A stretch of 64,000 nt of DNA from Microbulbifer halophilus (GCF_026183675.1 NZ_JAPIVK010000023.1:16625-80624), one strand, 5' to 3'; positions 22,262 through 30,903 are shown, numbered from the stretch's first letter. Made by a program: numbers and translations. The notes: generated by a model from the sequence alone, not told the origin.

Positions 22262-22858
22262 ATGGATGAAATACAGCAGACAGAGCGGCAGATTACCGAG
22301 CTGATCGGGAAGCTGAATGCGCTGCGCAAAAAGCACTGCGGCAAGGCGGTGCACAACTATCTCTTCAGTACCCTGGATGGCGAGGTCCCGATGCTGGACC
22401 TGTTCGCCGACCACAAGCGGCTTCTGCTGATCCACAACATGGGCCGGGGCTGTCGCTACTGCACCCTGTGGGCCGATGGTTTCAATGGCCTGCTGCCGCA
22501 CCTCGAATCGGCGATGTCCGTGGTGCTGGTGTCGAAAGATGCCCCGGATGTGCAGCGCCAGTTTGCCAACAGCCGCGGCTGGCGCTTCCGTCTCGCCTCC
22601 CACGGCGGCGGCGACTATATCCGTGAGCAGTCCGTGGTACCGGGGGAGGGCAATACGCCCGGTGCGGTGGTCTACGAGCGCGAAGGGGATACCATTTTCC
22701 GCAAGAACGGCTGCGTTTTCGGGCCCGGGGATATTTACTGCGCCATGTGGAGTCTGCTGGGGCTGGCGGGGCTCGGGGAGGAGGACTGGACACCGCAGTT
22801 CAGCTATGGGCAGAGCCCGCAGAAACTCGGCGACGGTGACGCCGGCCCGGCCGATTGA
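22262..22858 (+). CDS. DUF899-family thioredoxin-like protein
   Basis: 198 aa. The DUF899 pattern is visible: an N-terminal helix (QQTERQITELIGKLNALRKK), LLLIHNMGRGCRYCTLWADGF with a CxxC at Cys64/Cys67, VLVSKDAPDVQRQFANSRGW, and a C-terminal FGPGDIYCAMWSLLGL. Family knowledge: thioredoxin fold of unclear role, sometimes linked to stress or CoA-disulfide-type chemistry. It is followed directly by the Crp/Fnr-type regulator, suggesting co-expression. Confidence 0.8.
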   Translation: MDEIQQTERQITELIGKLNALRKKHCGKAVHNYLFSTLDGEVPMLDLFADHKRLLLIHNMGRGCRYCTLWADGFNGLLPHLESAMSVVLVSKDAPDVQRQFANSRGWRFRLASHGGGDYIREQSVVPGEGNTPGAVVYEREGDTIFRKNGCVFGPGDIYCAMWSLLGLAGLGEEDWTPQFSYGQSPQKLGDGDAGPAD

Positions 22859-22875
22859 ACGCGGGGATATTGTCG

Positions 22876-23496
22876 ATGACGGATTCCGCCGTACAACAGG
22901 AGCGGTTGCGCATGCTCCTGAGCCGGATAGTGACGATCCCGGATCCGGCCTGGGAAGCGGCGCGCCCTCTTTTTGTGTCGCGCCCGTTCGGCGCGGCGGC
23001 ACATCTCGTGGAGGCGGGTGTGTCGACGGAGACCCTGTTTTTCCTGACCGAAGGCCTGGTCCGTTTCTATTACCTGGATGCGCAGGGGCGCGAATACAAC
23101 AAGAGCTTTGCTGGCGAGGGGCTGGTGGTGACCAGCGTCTCCTCCCTGGTAACCGGAACGCCGTCGCCATTTTTCATCCAGGCGCTGTTGCCTGTGCGGT
23201 CGCTGGCGATGGGATACCGGGATTATCTCGGACTGGCGGAGTCTTTTCCCGCGTGGCGGCAGTTGCAGTTGCGCCTGCTGGAGCAACTGGTGATCAAGAA
23301 GGAGCGCCGCGAGGCGGACTTCCTGCGCTTGCCCGCCGCGGAGCGCTACCGGCAGTTCCTGCGCGAGCATGCCGCCATCGCCGACGCCATTCCCAACTAC
23401 CATATCGCCTCCTACCTCGGCATTACCGAAGTGGCCCTGTCGCGTATTCGCAGGCGTCTGAAATTAACCGGGGTTAATGACCCGGTAGTGGGCTGA
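22876..23496 (+). CDS. Crp/Fnr-family transcriptional regulator
   Basis: 206 aa from the ATG at 22876, preceded by GGGGA with 8-nt spacing; a TTG at 22855 would overlap the previous gene by 4 nt and is an alternative. Cyclic-nucleotide-binding-like beta-roll in the first ~115 residues (LFFLTEGLVRFYYLDAQGREYNKSF) and a C-terminal winged helix (IASYLGITEVALSRIRRRLK). The residues that bind cAMP in Crp are not evident and there is no Fnr Cys cluster, so the ligand is unknown. It resembles the regulators commonly paired with SDR enzymes. Confidence 0.82.
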   Translation: MTDSAVQQERLRMLLSRIVTIPDPAWEAARPLFVSRPFGAAAHLVEAGVSTETLFFLTEGLVRFYYLDAQGREYNKSFAGEGLVVTSVSSLVTGTPSPFFIQALLPVRSLAMGYRDYLGLAESFPAWRQLQLRLLEQLVIKKERREADFLRLPAAERYRQFLREHAAIADAIPNYHIASYLGITEVALSRIRRRLKLTGVNDPVVG

Positions 23497-23535
23497 GCCG
23501 AAGCTGCATCTCTTTATCAGCAGGGAGATGCGCGA

Positions 23536-24273
23536 ATGAATCTGAGAGGCAATACCATCCTGGTCACCGGCGGCAGCGAGGGGGTCGGTTTCGCGCTGGC
23601 CCGCGCGCTGGTGGACCATAACCGGGTGATCGTCTGCGGGCGCAGTGAAGAGAAACTGCGCCGGGCCCAATCGGAGGTGCCGGAGCTGCATACCCGGGTC
23701 TGCGATATTACCGATGCTAACCAGCGGGGAGAGCTGCTCTCCGCCATCGAGCACGACTTTCCGGAGCTCAATATCCTGATCAACAACGCCGGCGGCGGAC
23801 ATCCGGTCGATCCACTGGATCCCGCCGCTGCAGAAATCGCACTGCACGCCGATATGGCCCTGAATTTTACCGCACCGGCCGAGCTGGCCACCCGGCTGTT
23901 GCCGCGACTGCGCGCCCGGCCCCGCGCGGCGATCGTCAACATCACCACCGGCCTGGTGTACCTGCCCAAGGCGGAGCTGGCATTTTACTGTGCGGCCAAG
24001 GCGGCGCTGCACTCCTACAGCCGCAGCCTGCGCTGGGCGCTGCGAGGAGCGTCGGTCGAGGTGTACGAGGTGTTGCTGCCGCTGGTGGATACCAATTTCC
24101 ACCGCGGCAGGCTGCCGCAGAATATCCCCGCGATCAGCGCCGAGCGGGCGGCGCGGCTGGCCCTGAAGGGCATGCTGCGCGGCGCGCCGGAACTGCGCCC
24201 CGGGAAATCGGCGCTGGCGCGCTGGCTGGATTTCCTGGCACCCCGCCGCGGCCTGGCGGCGGTGAATGGCTGA
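23536..24273 (+). CDS. short-chain dehydrogenase/reductase (DltE-like)
   Basis: 245 aa classical SDR: cofactor motif TGGSEGVG (residues 11-18), NNAGG (83-87), and the Tyr151-x3-Lys155 pair in FYCAAKAALHSY. The usual catalytic Ser is a Thr (VNITTGL). It is closest in style to DltE/YdfG-like oxidoreductases; NAD(P) preference and substrate are unknown. AGGGAG precedes the ATG. Last gene of the accessory cassette beginning near 21.5 kb. Confidence 0.83.
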   Translation: MNLRGNTILVTGGSEGVGFALARALVDHNRVIVCGRSEEKLRRAQSEVPELHTRVCDITDANQRGELLSAIEHDFPELNILINNAGGGHPVDPLDPAAAEIALHADMALNFTAPAELATRLLPRLRARPRAAIVNITTGLVYLPKAELAFYCAAKAALHSYSRSLRWALRGASVEVYEVLLPLVDTNFHRGRLPQNIPAISAERAARLALKGMLRGAPELRPGKSALARWLDFLAPRRGLAAVNG

Positions 24274-24284
24274 GGGGCGGGCAC

Positions 24285-24309
24285 AAAAAAGCCCCGCATC
24301 TGGCGGGGC
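24285..24309 (-). terminator. rho-independent terminator of rpsT
   Basis: On the minus strand, GCCCCGC-loop-GCGGGGC (24291-24309) is followed by six T (24285-24290), 30 nt after the rpsT stop. The same hairpin may also end plus-strand transcripts of the SDR gene, though without a T run on that side. Confidence 0.88.
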
Positions 24310-24339
24310 TTTCGCAGGCGTCTTTTGAGTTGTCGACGC

Positions 24340-24606
24340 TCAGGCAGCCAGTGCCTTGACCTGTGAGTTCAGGCGGCTCTTGTGACGGGCGGCCTTATTC
24401 TTGTGAATAATGCCCTTGTCCGCCATACGGTCGATGACCGGAACGGCTGCTGCGTAGGCTGTCTTGGCTTTTTCCGCGTCACCTGCATCGATGGCCGCAA
24501 CTACCTTCTTGATGTAGGTACGCACCATGGAGCGCAGGCTGGCGTTGTGGATACGGCGCTTGTCGTTCTGGCGCGCGCGCTTCTTCGCTTGAGGTGTGTT
24601 GGCCAC
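24340..24606 (-). CDS. rpsT: 30S ribosomal protein S20
   Basis: 88 aa, full length, [21 protein letters not shown] start and a typical Lys/Arg-rich three-helix pattern. It binds 16S rRNA. In related genomes rpsT is divergent from murJ; here about 4.2 kb with the pds genes lies between them. Confidence 0.98.
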   Translation of the reverse strand: MANTPQAKKRARQNDKRRIHNASLRSMVRTYIKKVVAAIDAGDAEKAKTAYAAAVPVIDRMADKGIIHKNKAARHKSRLNSQVKALAA

Positions 24607-24672
24607 CGGTTGCTCCTGTAGGAATCTCAGTAAATCTGTAACTAACGGGCCGGGGCCCGATCGGGACGCGAC

Positions 24673-24700
24673 ATTATCGCCACGATTGGTTGTTTGTCAA
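24673..24700 (-). promoter_or_regulatory. strong sigma-70 promoter of rpsT
   Basis: On the minus strand TTGACA (24695-24700) and GATAAT (24673-24678) are separated by 16 nt: a perfect -35 and a 5/6 -10. About 67 nt upstream of the rpsT ATG, as expected for a highly expressed ribosomal protein gene. Confidence 0.8.
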
Positions 24701-24764
24701 CCGCGGGGAGCGTCCGGCCCCGGCTCGGCTTACGGGTCGCGGGACCGCCTGTCGCCGGAAGTTG

Positions 24765-24799
24765 CCCCTCTCCCTCCGGGAGAGGGTTGGGGAGAGGGG
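24765..24799. repeat. REP-like palindrome, copy 3
   Basis: CCCCTCTCCCTCCGGGAGAGGG followed by TTGGGGAGAGGGG, between the rpsT promoter and the pdsS stop. Same family as the copies at 17.0, 20.3, 51.3 and 56.3 kb. It could end pdsS transcripts entering from the right. Confidence 0.75.
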
Positions 24800-24842
24800 A
24801 GTTGTGTAGCCCGCATTGGGGAGGGATATTCCACCGGAAGAA

Positions 24843-26900
24843 TCAGTGCAGCGGCAGCTCCAGGGTGAAAATGACCCCGCTGCCATCCTCCCGGTTGGCG
24901 GCGCTCAGCCGCCCCCGGTGGAAATCGGCGATCAAGCGGGCGATATGCAGCCCCAGGCCCAGGTGGCCGGCCTTGCCGCCGTCGTCCCGTACCGACACCA
25001 GTGAGTCAAAAAGCTTGTGGACATAGCCTTCCGGCAGTGGCGGTCCGTCGTTCTCGACCGATATCCGGTAGCGCTTACCCTCCGAAGCCACTGCCAGCCG
25101 TATCTCGCTGCCGGCCGGCGCAAAGCTGCAGGCGTTGTCCACCAGCTTGTCCAGCAGTTGCGCCAGCAGTTCCGGCGCGCCGTGGAGCGGCAGTTCGCCG
25201 CCGGGCTTGTCCAGCGCGAAGTGGTGCTGCGGCTGGGCGTCGCCATAGCTCTGTACCAGTACCTGCAGCAGGTCCGCCAGATCGAAATCTTCCTTTTCCG
25301 CCCGCTGGATGCTGGCCTCCAGGTGGCTGGCGGCAGACAGGCTGTTGAGGATGCCGGACAATCGCGCGGCGCCGTCCGTGGCCCGCGCCAGGTAGCGGTC
25401 ATTCTGCTCGTTCAGGTCACCGGCGCCGGGGGTGTCCAGAGCACCCGCGGCGAGATTGTCCAGAGAGGAGCGCACTACTGCCAGCGGTGTGCGCAGCTCG
25501 TGGGACAGCTTGCCGGCGAGGGTGCGCAGGTACTGGTGGTACTGGTCCAGCTCCATCAGCAGGCTGGCGAAGGCGCGGTTCAGGGCGCCCAGCTCGTCGT
25601 TGCTGCGCGAGCGGGGAAAGCCGCCGCGCAGCTTGCCGCTGGCATCCACCGCGTTGCGCGCGGCGCGGTGCAGGCGGCGGATGCGCCAGGACAGCCAGCT
25701 GGCATAGCCGAGCAACAGCAGCAGGGCCACGCCGGCGGCGGCGCAACTGGTCAGCCACAGGCGGTGGGCGGCGGATTGGGTCAGGGATTGCAGGGCCTCG
25801 CCGGACTGCAGTGCGATGACGCGGCCCAGCAGTGGACGCTCGACGATTTCGTCGGCGCGGGTGATCACCGGTACGCTGACGGCGCCCACGCGGCGCGCCA
25901 GCGGGGTGCGGAACCACTGTTCAACGGGGGCGCGGTCGGCGACCGGCATCTCCGGCAGCCCCCGCTCCGGCATCGGTGGCAGCGCCTGCCGTTCCAGCAG
26001 CCGGCGGTAGATCCAGTTGCGCAGCCAGGGCTCCTCCCCGGACTCCGCGGCCGGCTCGACGTCTATACGGCCGCTGCTGGCGATGGGGAAGCCCTCCTTG
26101 TCCACGACGGCCAGGCGCAGGTGCGGTCGCGCGAAGTGGTCCAGTTCCGCCTGCAGTGCCTCCAGCGGCTGCACCAGTTTGCCCGGTTGGCCGTCCAGGG
26201 GCAGGGTGCCGGCGCTGCGGGCCGGCTCTCCGCCATCGCTGAAGTGCCGGTCGAGCACTGTCAGCGAGAGTTCGCCGCCGGTCAGGCTGTAGGGCAGCGC
26301 CAGTTCCAACTGGTAGCCGTCCGGCGAGGTGGTCCAGCGGCCGCGCAGGCGCAGCTCGCGTTGGTAGTCGCCGCTGCGGGCGTTGTACCAGTGGGCGCGG
26401 GCGGCGCCCTGGCTGGCTACCGGCAGGGTGTAGTGCCGATTGCCGGTGTAGAGCTCGACGGTGTCGCCGCTGGCCAGCAGGCCGGTGCGCGGATCCCGGT
26501 AGGCGGGCGTGTCATCGGCCACGGTCAGCAACAGGTAGACCCGCTGCCCGCGGCGGCCCAGTGTGACCTGCCCCAACTGTTGGCCGCTGTCGTCCGCGAG
26601 CGGTCGCGGTTTCAGCTCCCAGCTGCGCCATTCGTCGCCGTAGCCGTCCAGCATCGGCGCCCGGGGCAGGGGGTTGAGATACAGCTGGGCGCCGTCGGGG
26701 CGGCCGAGTCGCTCGGGATCCGGGGCTATCAGTTCCGGCGCGCTGGCCAGCCGCGCGGCCACGGCGCTGGCAGTGGCCTCCAGGGCCTGCATCTGCCCCT
26801 GCGCCAGGGCCCCGTCCACCTGCCGCAGGTACTGGCAGCCGGCCCAGGGCAGGGCCAGGGCGACGAGGCTGACGAGGAGGAGTTGGCGGCGGAGGTTCAT
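24843..26900 (-). CDS. pdsS: sensor histidine kinase of the proteobacterial dedicated sortase system
   Basis: 685 aa. Two membrane segments (about residues 6-22 and 380-405) enclose a large periplasmic region of about 350 residues that includes a carbohydrate-binding-like beta-rich stretch (MLDGYGDEWRSWELKPRP...). Then a HAMP-like linker, HisKA with phospho-acceptor His in KLSHELRTPLAVV, and an HATPase_c domain with DNACSFAP and HLGLGLHIARLI. Size, architecture and the downstream position relative to a PdsR-like regulator and a PdsO-like OmpA protein match the TIGR03785 type; this family call is from memory and neighbourhood. It starts 31 nt after pdsR ends. Confidence 0.75.
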   Translation of the reverse strand: MNLRRQLLLVSLVALALPWAGCQYLRQVDGALAQGQMQALEATASAVAARLASAPELIAPDPERLGRPDGAQLYLNPLPRAPMLDGYGDEWRSWELKPRPLADDSGQQLGQVTLGRRGQRVYLLLTVADDTPAYRDPRTGLLASGDTVELYTGNRHYTLPVASQGAARAHWYNARSGDYQRELRLRGRWTTSPDGYQLELALPYSLTGGELSLTVLDRHFSDGGEPARSAGTLPLDGQPGKLVQPLEALQAELDHFARPHLRLAVVDKEGFPIASSGRIDVEPAAESGEEPWLRNWIYRRLLERQALPPMPERGLPEMPVADRAPVEQWFRTPLARRVGAVSVPVITRADEIVERPLLGRVIALQSGEALQSLTQSAAHRLWLTSCAAAGVALLLLLGYASWLSWRIRRLHRAARNAVDASGKLRGGFPRSRSNDELGALNRAFASLLMELDQYHQYLRTLAGKLSHELRTPLAVVRSSLDNLAAGALDTPGAGDLNEQNDRYLARATDGAARLSGILNSLSAASHLEASIQRAEKEDFDLADLLQVLVQSYGDAQPQHHFALDKPGGELPLHGAPELLAQLLDKLVDNACSFAPAGSEIRLAVASEGKRYRISVENDGPPLPEGYVHKLFDSLVSVRDDGGKAGHLGLGLHIARLIADFHRGRLSAANREDGSGVIFTLELPLH

Positions 26901-26931
26901 GGGGAATTTCGGGACCCGGGTCCCGTCCGAA

Positions 26932-27621
26932 TTAAACCTGCCACCGGTACCCCATCCCGTAGGCCGTGCCTATCGCATTGAACTCCCCGTCCAGCGCCTG
27001 GAACTTGCGCCGGATGCGCTTTACGTGGGAGGTGATGGTGTTGTCGTCCAGTACCACGCGAGCCGCCTCCATGAGCTGGCTGCGGGATTTCACGTGGCCG
27101 GGGCGTTTTGCCAGGGCGTGCACTATCCAGAACTCGGTCACCGTCAGGTCGACGTGTAGGTTGCGCCAGTGGCAGTGCAGGCGGGAGATATCCAGTTCCA
27201 GGTCGCCCTGGGTCAGGGTTTCCGATTCCGCGCTCTGGTCCCTGAGCACGCTGACGCGGCGCAGCAACGCGTTGATGCGCGCCTGCATGTGCGGCAGGGA
27301 AATATCCTTGGTCAGGTAGTCGTCGGCGCCCAGGCGCAGGCCGGAGATGATGTCCAGTTCCGAGTCGCGGGCGGTCAGGAACAGGATCGGCAGGCTCGGG
27401 GCCATGGCGCGCAGCTCTCGGCACAGTTCGAAACCGCCCTCCACCTCGGCGCCCAGGCCCACGTCGATCACCGCCAGGTCCGGCAGCCGCTGCTGGAAAG
27501 CCTCCAGGGCCTCGGGGCGGGCGCTGTACAGGTTGACCGTGTAGCCGCTGCGGCGCAGGGCGTCGCGGTAGTTTTCGGCGATGGCGACTTCGTCTTCGAC
27601 GATGGCGATGGTGGCTGACAT
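26932..27621 (-). CDS. pdsR: response regulator of the proteobacterial dedicated sortase system
   Basis: 229 aa from the ATG at 27621 (MSATIAIVEDE); the longer frame has no support. Receiver domain with phospho-acceptor Asp53 and Lys105, then an OmpR/PhoB-type winged helix (LTVTEFWIVHALAKRPGHVKSRSQLM, then ITSHVKRIRRKFQ). It is encoded just upstream of pdsS and should be phosphorylated by it. Length fits the TIGR03787 regulators (about 227 aa). Usual targets would be the sortase and its substrate, which are not in this locus. Confidence 0.78.
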   Translation of the reverse strand: MSATIAIVEDEVAIAENYRDALRRSGYTVNLYSARPEALEAFQQRLPDLAVIDVGLGAEVEGGFELCRELRAMAPSLPILFLTARDSELDIISGLRLGADDYLTKDISLPHMQARINALLRRVSVLRDQSAESETLTQGDLELDISRLHCHWRNLHVDLTVTEFWIVHALAKRPGHVKSRSQLMEAARVVLDDNTITSHVKRIRRKFQALDGEFNAIGTAYGMGYRWQV

Positions 27622-27865
27622 GGCGCAATCCGAATGATTTTTATACGAGTGTCCCGGCGCTGAATCATGCCTCAATTGGGCGGATAAAACCAAAAAAAGC
27701 GGGCATTGGCAGGGCCCGCCAAGTACATCAAGTACAACAGGGTTGGCACAGGAGGGTATTGGGTGGTGGGATTTGCAGTCCTATGCGGTGAATTCCGGGG
27801 CCCCGAAGGGCGGGCCTGTGGCCCGCAAGCGGAGCTGGAGCTCCGCGCTCCCGACGGGGTCCCGG

Positions 27866-28561
27866 CTAGAAAGTACCGGCCACGGATTCGGACAGGTTGA
27901 AGTGGATGTCCACCCGGCGCTCCATGGCGTAGGCGTCCACATCGCCGCGGGGGGCGTTGGACTGGCTGGCGCCCAGGGCGCGGCGGCTGATGCGGGAGGC
28001 GTCGACGCCGTGGGTCTCCAGGGCGCGCTGCACGCTCAGGGCGCGCTGGTCGGACAGCACATTGTTGTAGCCGTCGCTGCCGCGGGGATCGGCACGGCCC
28101 TCGAGCTGGATCTGCAGTTGCGGGTGGCGGTTGAGGAAGTCGGCCAGCGCGGCCACCTGGCGCAGTTGGCCCTCCTGCAACTGGTCGTCGCCGGTGGTGA
28201 ACAGCAGCTGGAATTGCAGTGAATCGGCGGCCAGTTCGTTGGCGTCGTTGGCGGACAGGCGCGCGTCGTCCAGTTGGCGGGCCAGGTTGCTGAGTTCGGT
28301 GCGGCTGTCGGTCAGTTGTGATGCCAGCATATCTGCCTCTTCTGCTTCTTCAATCTGCTCGCCCAGCCAGGCTCCGCCGAGGGCACCGGCGATGAATCCG
28401 ACCGGGCCACCCACTGCGGCACCCGCTACAGCGGCGCCGGTGAATACAGTGGCCTGCTTGGCCGGAGTCAGTTTCGATCCGCGAAACTCGTTTTGTTCGT
28501 CGGCCTGAGCGCCGCTTGCGATCAGGGAGCCCAGAGTTACAGCCATCAGTACTTTTTTCAC
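27866..28561 (-). CDS. pdsO: OmpA-like protein, PdsO type (sortase-associated)
   Basis: 231 aa from a GTG preceded by AAGGAGAAGGACT. Signal peptide (MKKVLMAVTLGSLIASGAQA), a glycine-zipper membrane stretch at about 42-68 (TGAAVAGAAVGGPVGFIAG), a helical linker (about 80-115) and a C-terminal OmpA domain that should bind peptidoglycan (QLEGRADPRGSDGYNNVLS, then the ERRVDI terminus). The combination of glycine zipper, coiled coil and OmpA domain beside PdsR/PdsS matches the sortase-associated PdsO family. No sortase gene or LPxTG-like target protein adjoins it. Confidence 0.78.
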   Translation of the reverse strand: MKKVLMAVTLGSLIASGAQADEQNEFRGSKLTPAKQATVFTGAAVAGAAVGGPVGFIAGALGGAWLGEQIEEAEEADMLASQLTDSRTELSNLARQLDDARLSANDANELAADSLQFQLLFTTGDDQLQEGQLRQVAALADFLNRHPQLQIQLEGRADPRGSDGYNNVLSDQRALSVQRALETHGVDASRISRRALGASQSNAPRGDVDAYAMERRVDIHFNLSESVAGTF

Positions 28562-28733
28562 AGTCCTTCTCCTTGCGGTTTTGTCTCTCGGTTCGGGCCT
28601 GTTCCGTTTCGGCGTTTCCGGCCCGGTCGAGAGTCATTTAACAACCGCAAGGGGGCACTGGCGTGGCGCCAGTGGGGCAGATTGCAGCGCAATTGTGGCG
28701 AAATATGGCAACTGCGCCGCAGTGCTCACTCGA
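28562..28733. other. leader region between the 46-aa ORF and pdsO
   Basis: 172 nt separating the microprotein gene from pdsO. No sortase-like or target-like coding remnant is seen here in any frame. Confidence 0.4.
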
Positions 28734-28874
28734 TTACCGGTGGCGCCGGCGGTAGCGGCGGTCGCGCGGGGCATCTATCCGCACCCGCACGCGTTGCGGG
28801 CGGGGGCCGAGCGCTACCGCGGCGTACAGCAGGATTGCCAGTGCCAGTGCGATAATCAGTGCGTTGATGGTCAT
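28734..28874 (-). CDS. 46-aa single-pass membrane microprotein with arginine-rich tail
   Basis: Read directly from the minus strand: ATG at 28874, stop TAA at 28734-28736. AAGGAG sits 7 nt before the ATG. Residues 3-22 form one transmembrane segment (INALIIALALAILLYAAVAL), and the remaining 24 residues are very basic (about 13 Arg, ending YRRRHR). It points the same way as pdsO, 172 nt upstream of it. A short ORF can arise by chance, but the ribosome-binding site, hydrophobic segment and positive-inside pattern support a real gene. No family recognised. Confidence 0.6.
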   Translation of the reverse strand: MTINALIIALALAILLYAAVALGPRPQRVRVRIDAPRDRRYRRRHR

Positions 28875-29038
28875 CCGTCATCTCCTTACGCCGTCAGTCC
28901 TTTGCGGCGCGCCACTTGCTCACTTTGAGTATAGTTTCCGGCACCCGTGCCGGTAGGTCGATTGCTGCCGTGGGGGCGGCGAAGTGCGATAGACTTGCCA
29001 GCCATTCAACTGCGAATCACCGTTTGGGAGTCACCGTT

Positions 29039-30649
29039 TTGCCGCCATCGCCCGCCAGTCAGGAAACCCCCCGGGAAAAATCCGGTGCCGCCGGTCTGCT
29101 GCGCGGCAGCTCTGTGGTCGGCGGCGCCACCATGCTCTCCCGGGTCATGGGGCTGGCCCGGGATATGGTTTTAGCCCGTTTTGCCGGTGCCGGCGATGCC
29201 GCCGACGCCTTTTTTGTGGCCTTCAAGATTCCCAATTTTTTCCGCCGCCTGTTCGCCGAGGGCGCCTTCGCCCAGGCGTTCGTGCCGGTGCTGGCGGAGT
29301 ATCGGCAGGAGGGCGGTATCGCCGCCGCGCGGGCGCTGAACGATCGCGTCGCCGGGGCCCTGGGCGGCACCCTGCTGCTGGTGACCCTGCTGGGCGTGCT
29401 CTGCGCACCGCTGGTGGCGGGAATTTTTGCATTCGGCTGGTGGTGGGATGGCAGCGAGCGGGAGAAGTTCGATCTGGCGACGGAGATGCTGCGGATCACT
29501 TTCCCCTACCTGATGCTGATTTCCCTCACCGGTTTTGCCGGCGCGATGCTGAACAGTTTCGATCGCTTTGCGGTACCGGCGCTGACACCGGTGCTGCTGA
29601 ACCTGATGCTGATCGCGGCGGCGACCACCGCCACCGGCTGGTTCGAGCCGCCGATCATGGGGCTGGCCTGGGGCGTCCTGGCCGCCGGTGTGGTGCAGTT
29701 GCTGTTCCAGATCCCCTTCCTGATGCGCCGGGGGTTGTTGCCGCGGCCGCGCTGGGACTGGAACTACCCGGGGGTGCGCAAGATTCTGCGGTTGATGGCG
29801 CCGGCCATTTTTGGCGTCTCGGTCACCCAGATCAGCCTGGTGCTGGATACGGTGCTGGCCTCTTTCCTGCCCAGCGGCAGCGTGTCCTGGCTGTATTTCT
29901 CCGACCGGCTGACCGAGTTGCCGCTGGGGGTGTTCGGCGTGGCGGTGGGCACGGTGATCCTGCCGAACCTGTCGCGCCAGCACGCCGGCGGCGATCCGCG
30001 CCGCTTCCGCCACACGCTGGACTGGGCGCTGCGCAGTGTCACGCTGATATCCCTGCCGGCGGCGGTGGCGCTGCTGGTGCTGGCGGAGCCGCTGCTGACC
30101 ACGCTGTTCCAGTACGGCCGCATGGAGCCGCGGGATATGGAAATGGCGGCCTGGTCGCTGCGCGCCTACTCCCTGGGGCTGCTGGCCTTCATGCTGATCA
30201 AGGTGCTGGCGCCGGGCTATTTCGCCCGCCAGGACACCTATACGCCGGTGCGTTTCGGCCTGATCGCCATCGGTGCCAAGATGGTGTTGAGCCTGGCCTT
30301 CGTGATTCCGCTGCACCACTACTTCCGGCTCGGCCATATGGGCCTGGCGCTGGCCACCGCCTGCCAGGCGGCCATCAATGCCTGGCTGCTGTATCGCGGC
30401 CTGCGCCGCGACGATGTCTACAAACCCGAGGCGGGCTGGGGCGCCTACCTGCTGCGACTGCTGGCGGCGAATGCGACCATGGTGGCGCTGCTGTTCGGGG
30501 CCCTGTACCTGTGGCCGGAGTGGAGCGACTGGTCCTGGTGGCAGCGCGCCTGGCGTATGGGGGCGATGGTGGCCGGTGGCGGCGGCGCCTACGGCCTGGT
30601 GTTGCTGGCCTCGGGCCTGCGGCCACGCCATTTCCGTGCGACTTCGTGA
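29039..30649 (+). CDS. murJ: lipid II flippase
   Basis: 536 aa. MurJ (MviN) flips lipid II across the inner membrane for peptidoglycan synthesis. The TTG at 29039 is chosen: GGGAG lies 8 nt upstream and the length then fits the family (about 510-540). About 14 transmembrane segments; conserved N-terminal GGATMLSRVMGLARDMVLARFAG and AFFVAFKIPNFFRRLFAEGAFAQAF, including the family's essential Arg residues. First gene of the conserved murJ-ribF-ileS-lspA-fkpB-ispH series, here separated from rpsT by the pds genes. Confidence 0.95.
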   Translation: MPPSPASQETPREKSGAAGLLRGSSVVGGATMLSRVMGLARDMVLARFAGAGDAADAFFVAFKIPNFFRRLFAEGAFAQAFVPVLAEYRQEGGIAAARALNDRVAGALGGTLLLVTLLGVLCAPLVAGIFAFGWWWDGSEREKFDLATEMLRITFPYLMLISLTGFAGAMLNSFDRFAVPALTPVLLNLMLIAAATTATGWFEPPIMGLAWGVLAAGVVQLLFQIPFLMRRGLLPRPRWDWNYPGVRKILRLMAPAIFGVSVTQISLVLDTVLASFLPSGSVSWLYFSDRLTELPLGVFGVAVGTVILPNLSRQHAGGDPRRFRHTLDWALRSVTLISLPAAVALLVLAEPLLTTLFQYGRMEPRDMEMAAWSLRAYSLGLLAFMLIKVLAPGYFARQDTYTPVRFGLIAIGAKMVLSLAFVIPLHHYFRLGHMGLALATACQAAINAWLLYRGLRRDDVYKPEAGWGAYLLRLLAANATMVALLFGALYLWPEWSDWSWWQRAWRMGAMVAGGGGAYGLVLLASGLRPRHFRATS

Positions 30650-30681
30650 ACCGGGGATTGAGTCGTAAGCTAGATCGGGGC

Positions 30682-30842
30682 GGTCCTGCTGCCGGGGGCT
30701 GTTTGCGGGACACGCCGTAAATACATCCCTGGCAGTTTTTTGCTCCTGCAAAAACTGCACTTCCGCCATCCGTGGCGGTCGTAGTTTGTCGGCGAGGTCC
30801 CTCTCGCCGACAGTCCCGCAAACAGCCCCCGGCAGCAGGACC
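30682..30842. repeat. dispersed long inverted-repeat element, copy C (complete)
   Basis: The outer arms 30682-30710 and 30814-30842 are perfect 29-bp complements. Inside is the conserved CACGCCGTAAATACATCCCTG segment shared with copies A (7829 on) and B (9618 on), a further hairpin (CAGTTTTTTGC... with GCAAAAACTG) and GGCGAGgtccCTCGCC-like repeats. Located between murJ and the ribF promoter; non-coding. Confidence 0.82.
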
Positions 30843-30874
30843 TTCGCGTCGGACTTTGTTGATCTTTCCGAGCA

Positions 30875-30903
30875 CTGACCACTACCCTCGAATCCGCTAT
30901 ACT
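30875..30903 (+). promoter_or_regulatory. candidate sigma-70 promoter of ribF
   Basis: CTGACC (30875-30880) and TATACT (30898-30903) with a 17-nt spacer, 36 nt before the TTG start of ribF and just after repeat C. Confidence 0.5.

Noticed and set aside
28562..28733. Remnant of a sortase or sortase-target gene upstream of pdsO
   Set aside because: No TLxTC-like sortase signature or LPxTG-like sequence in any frame of this stretch.
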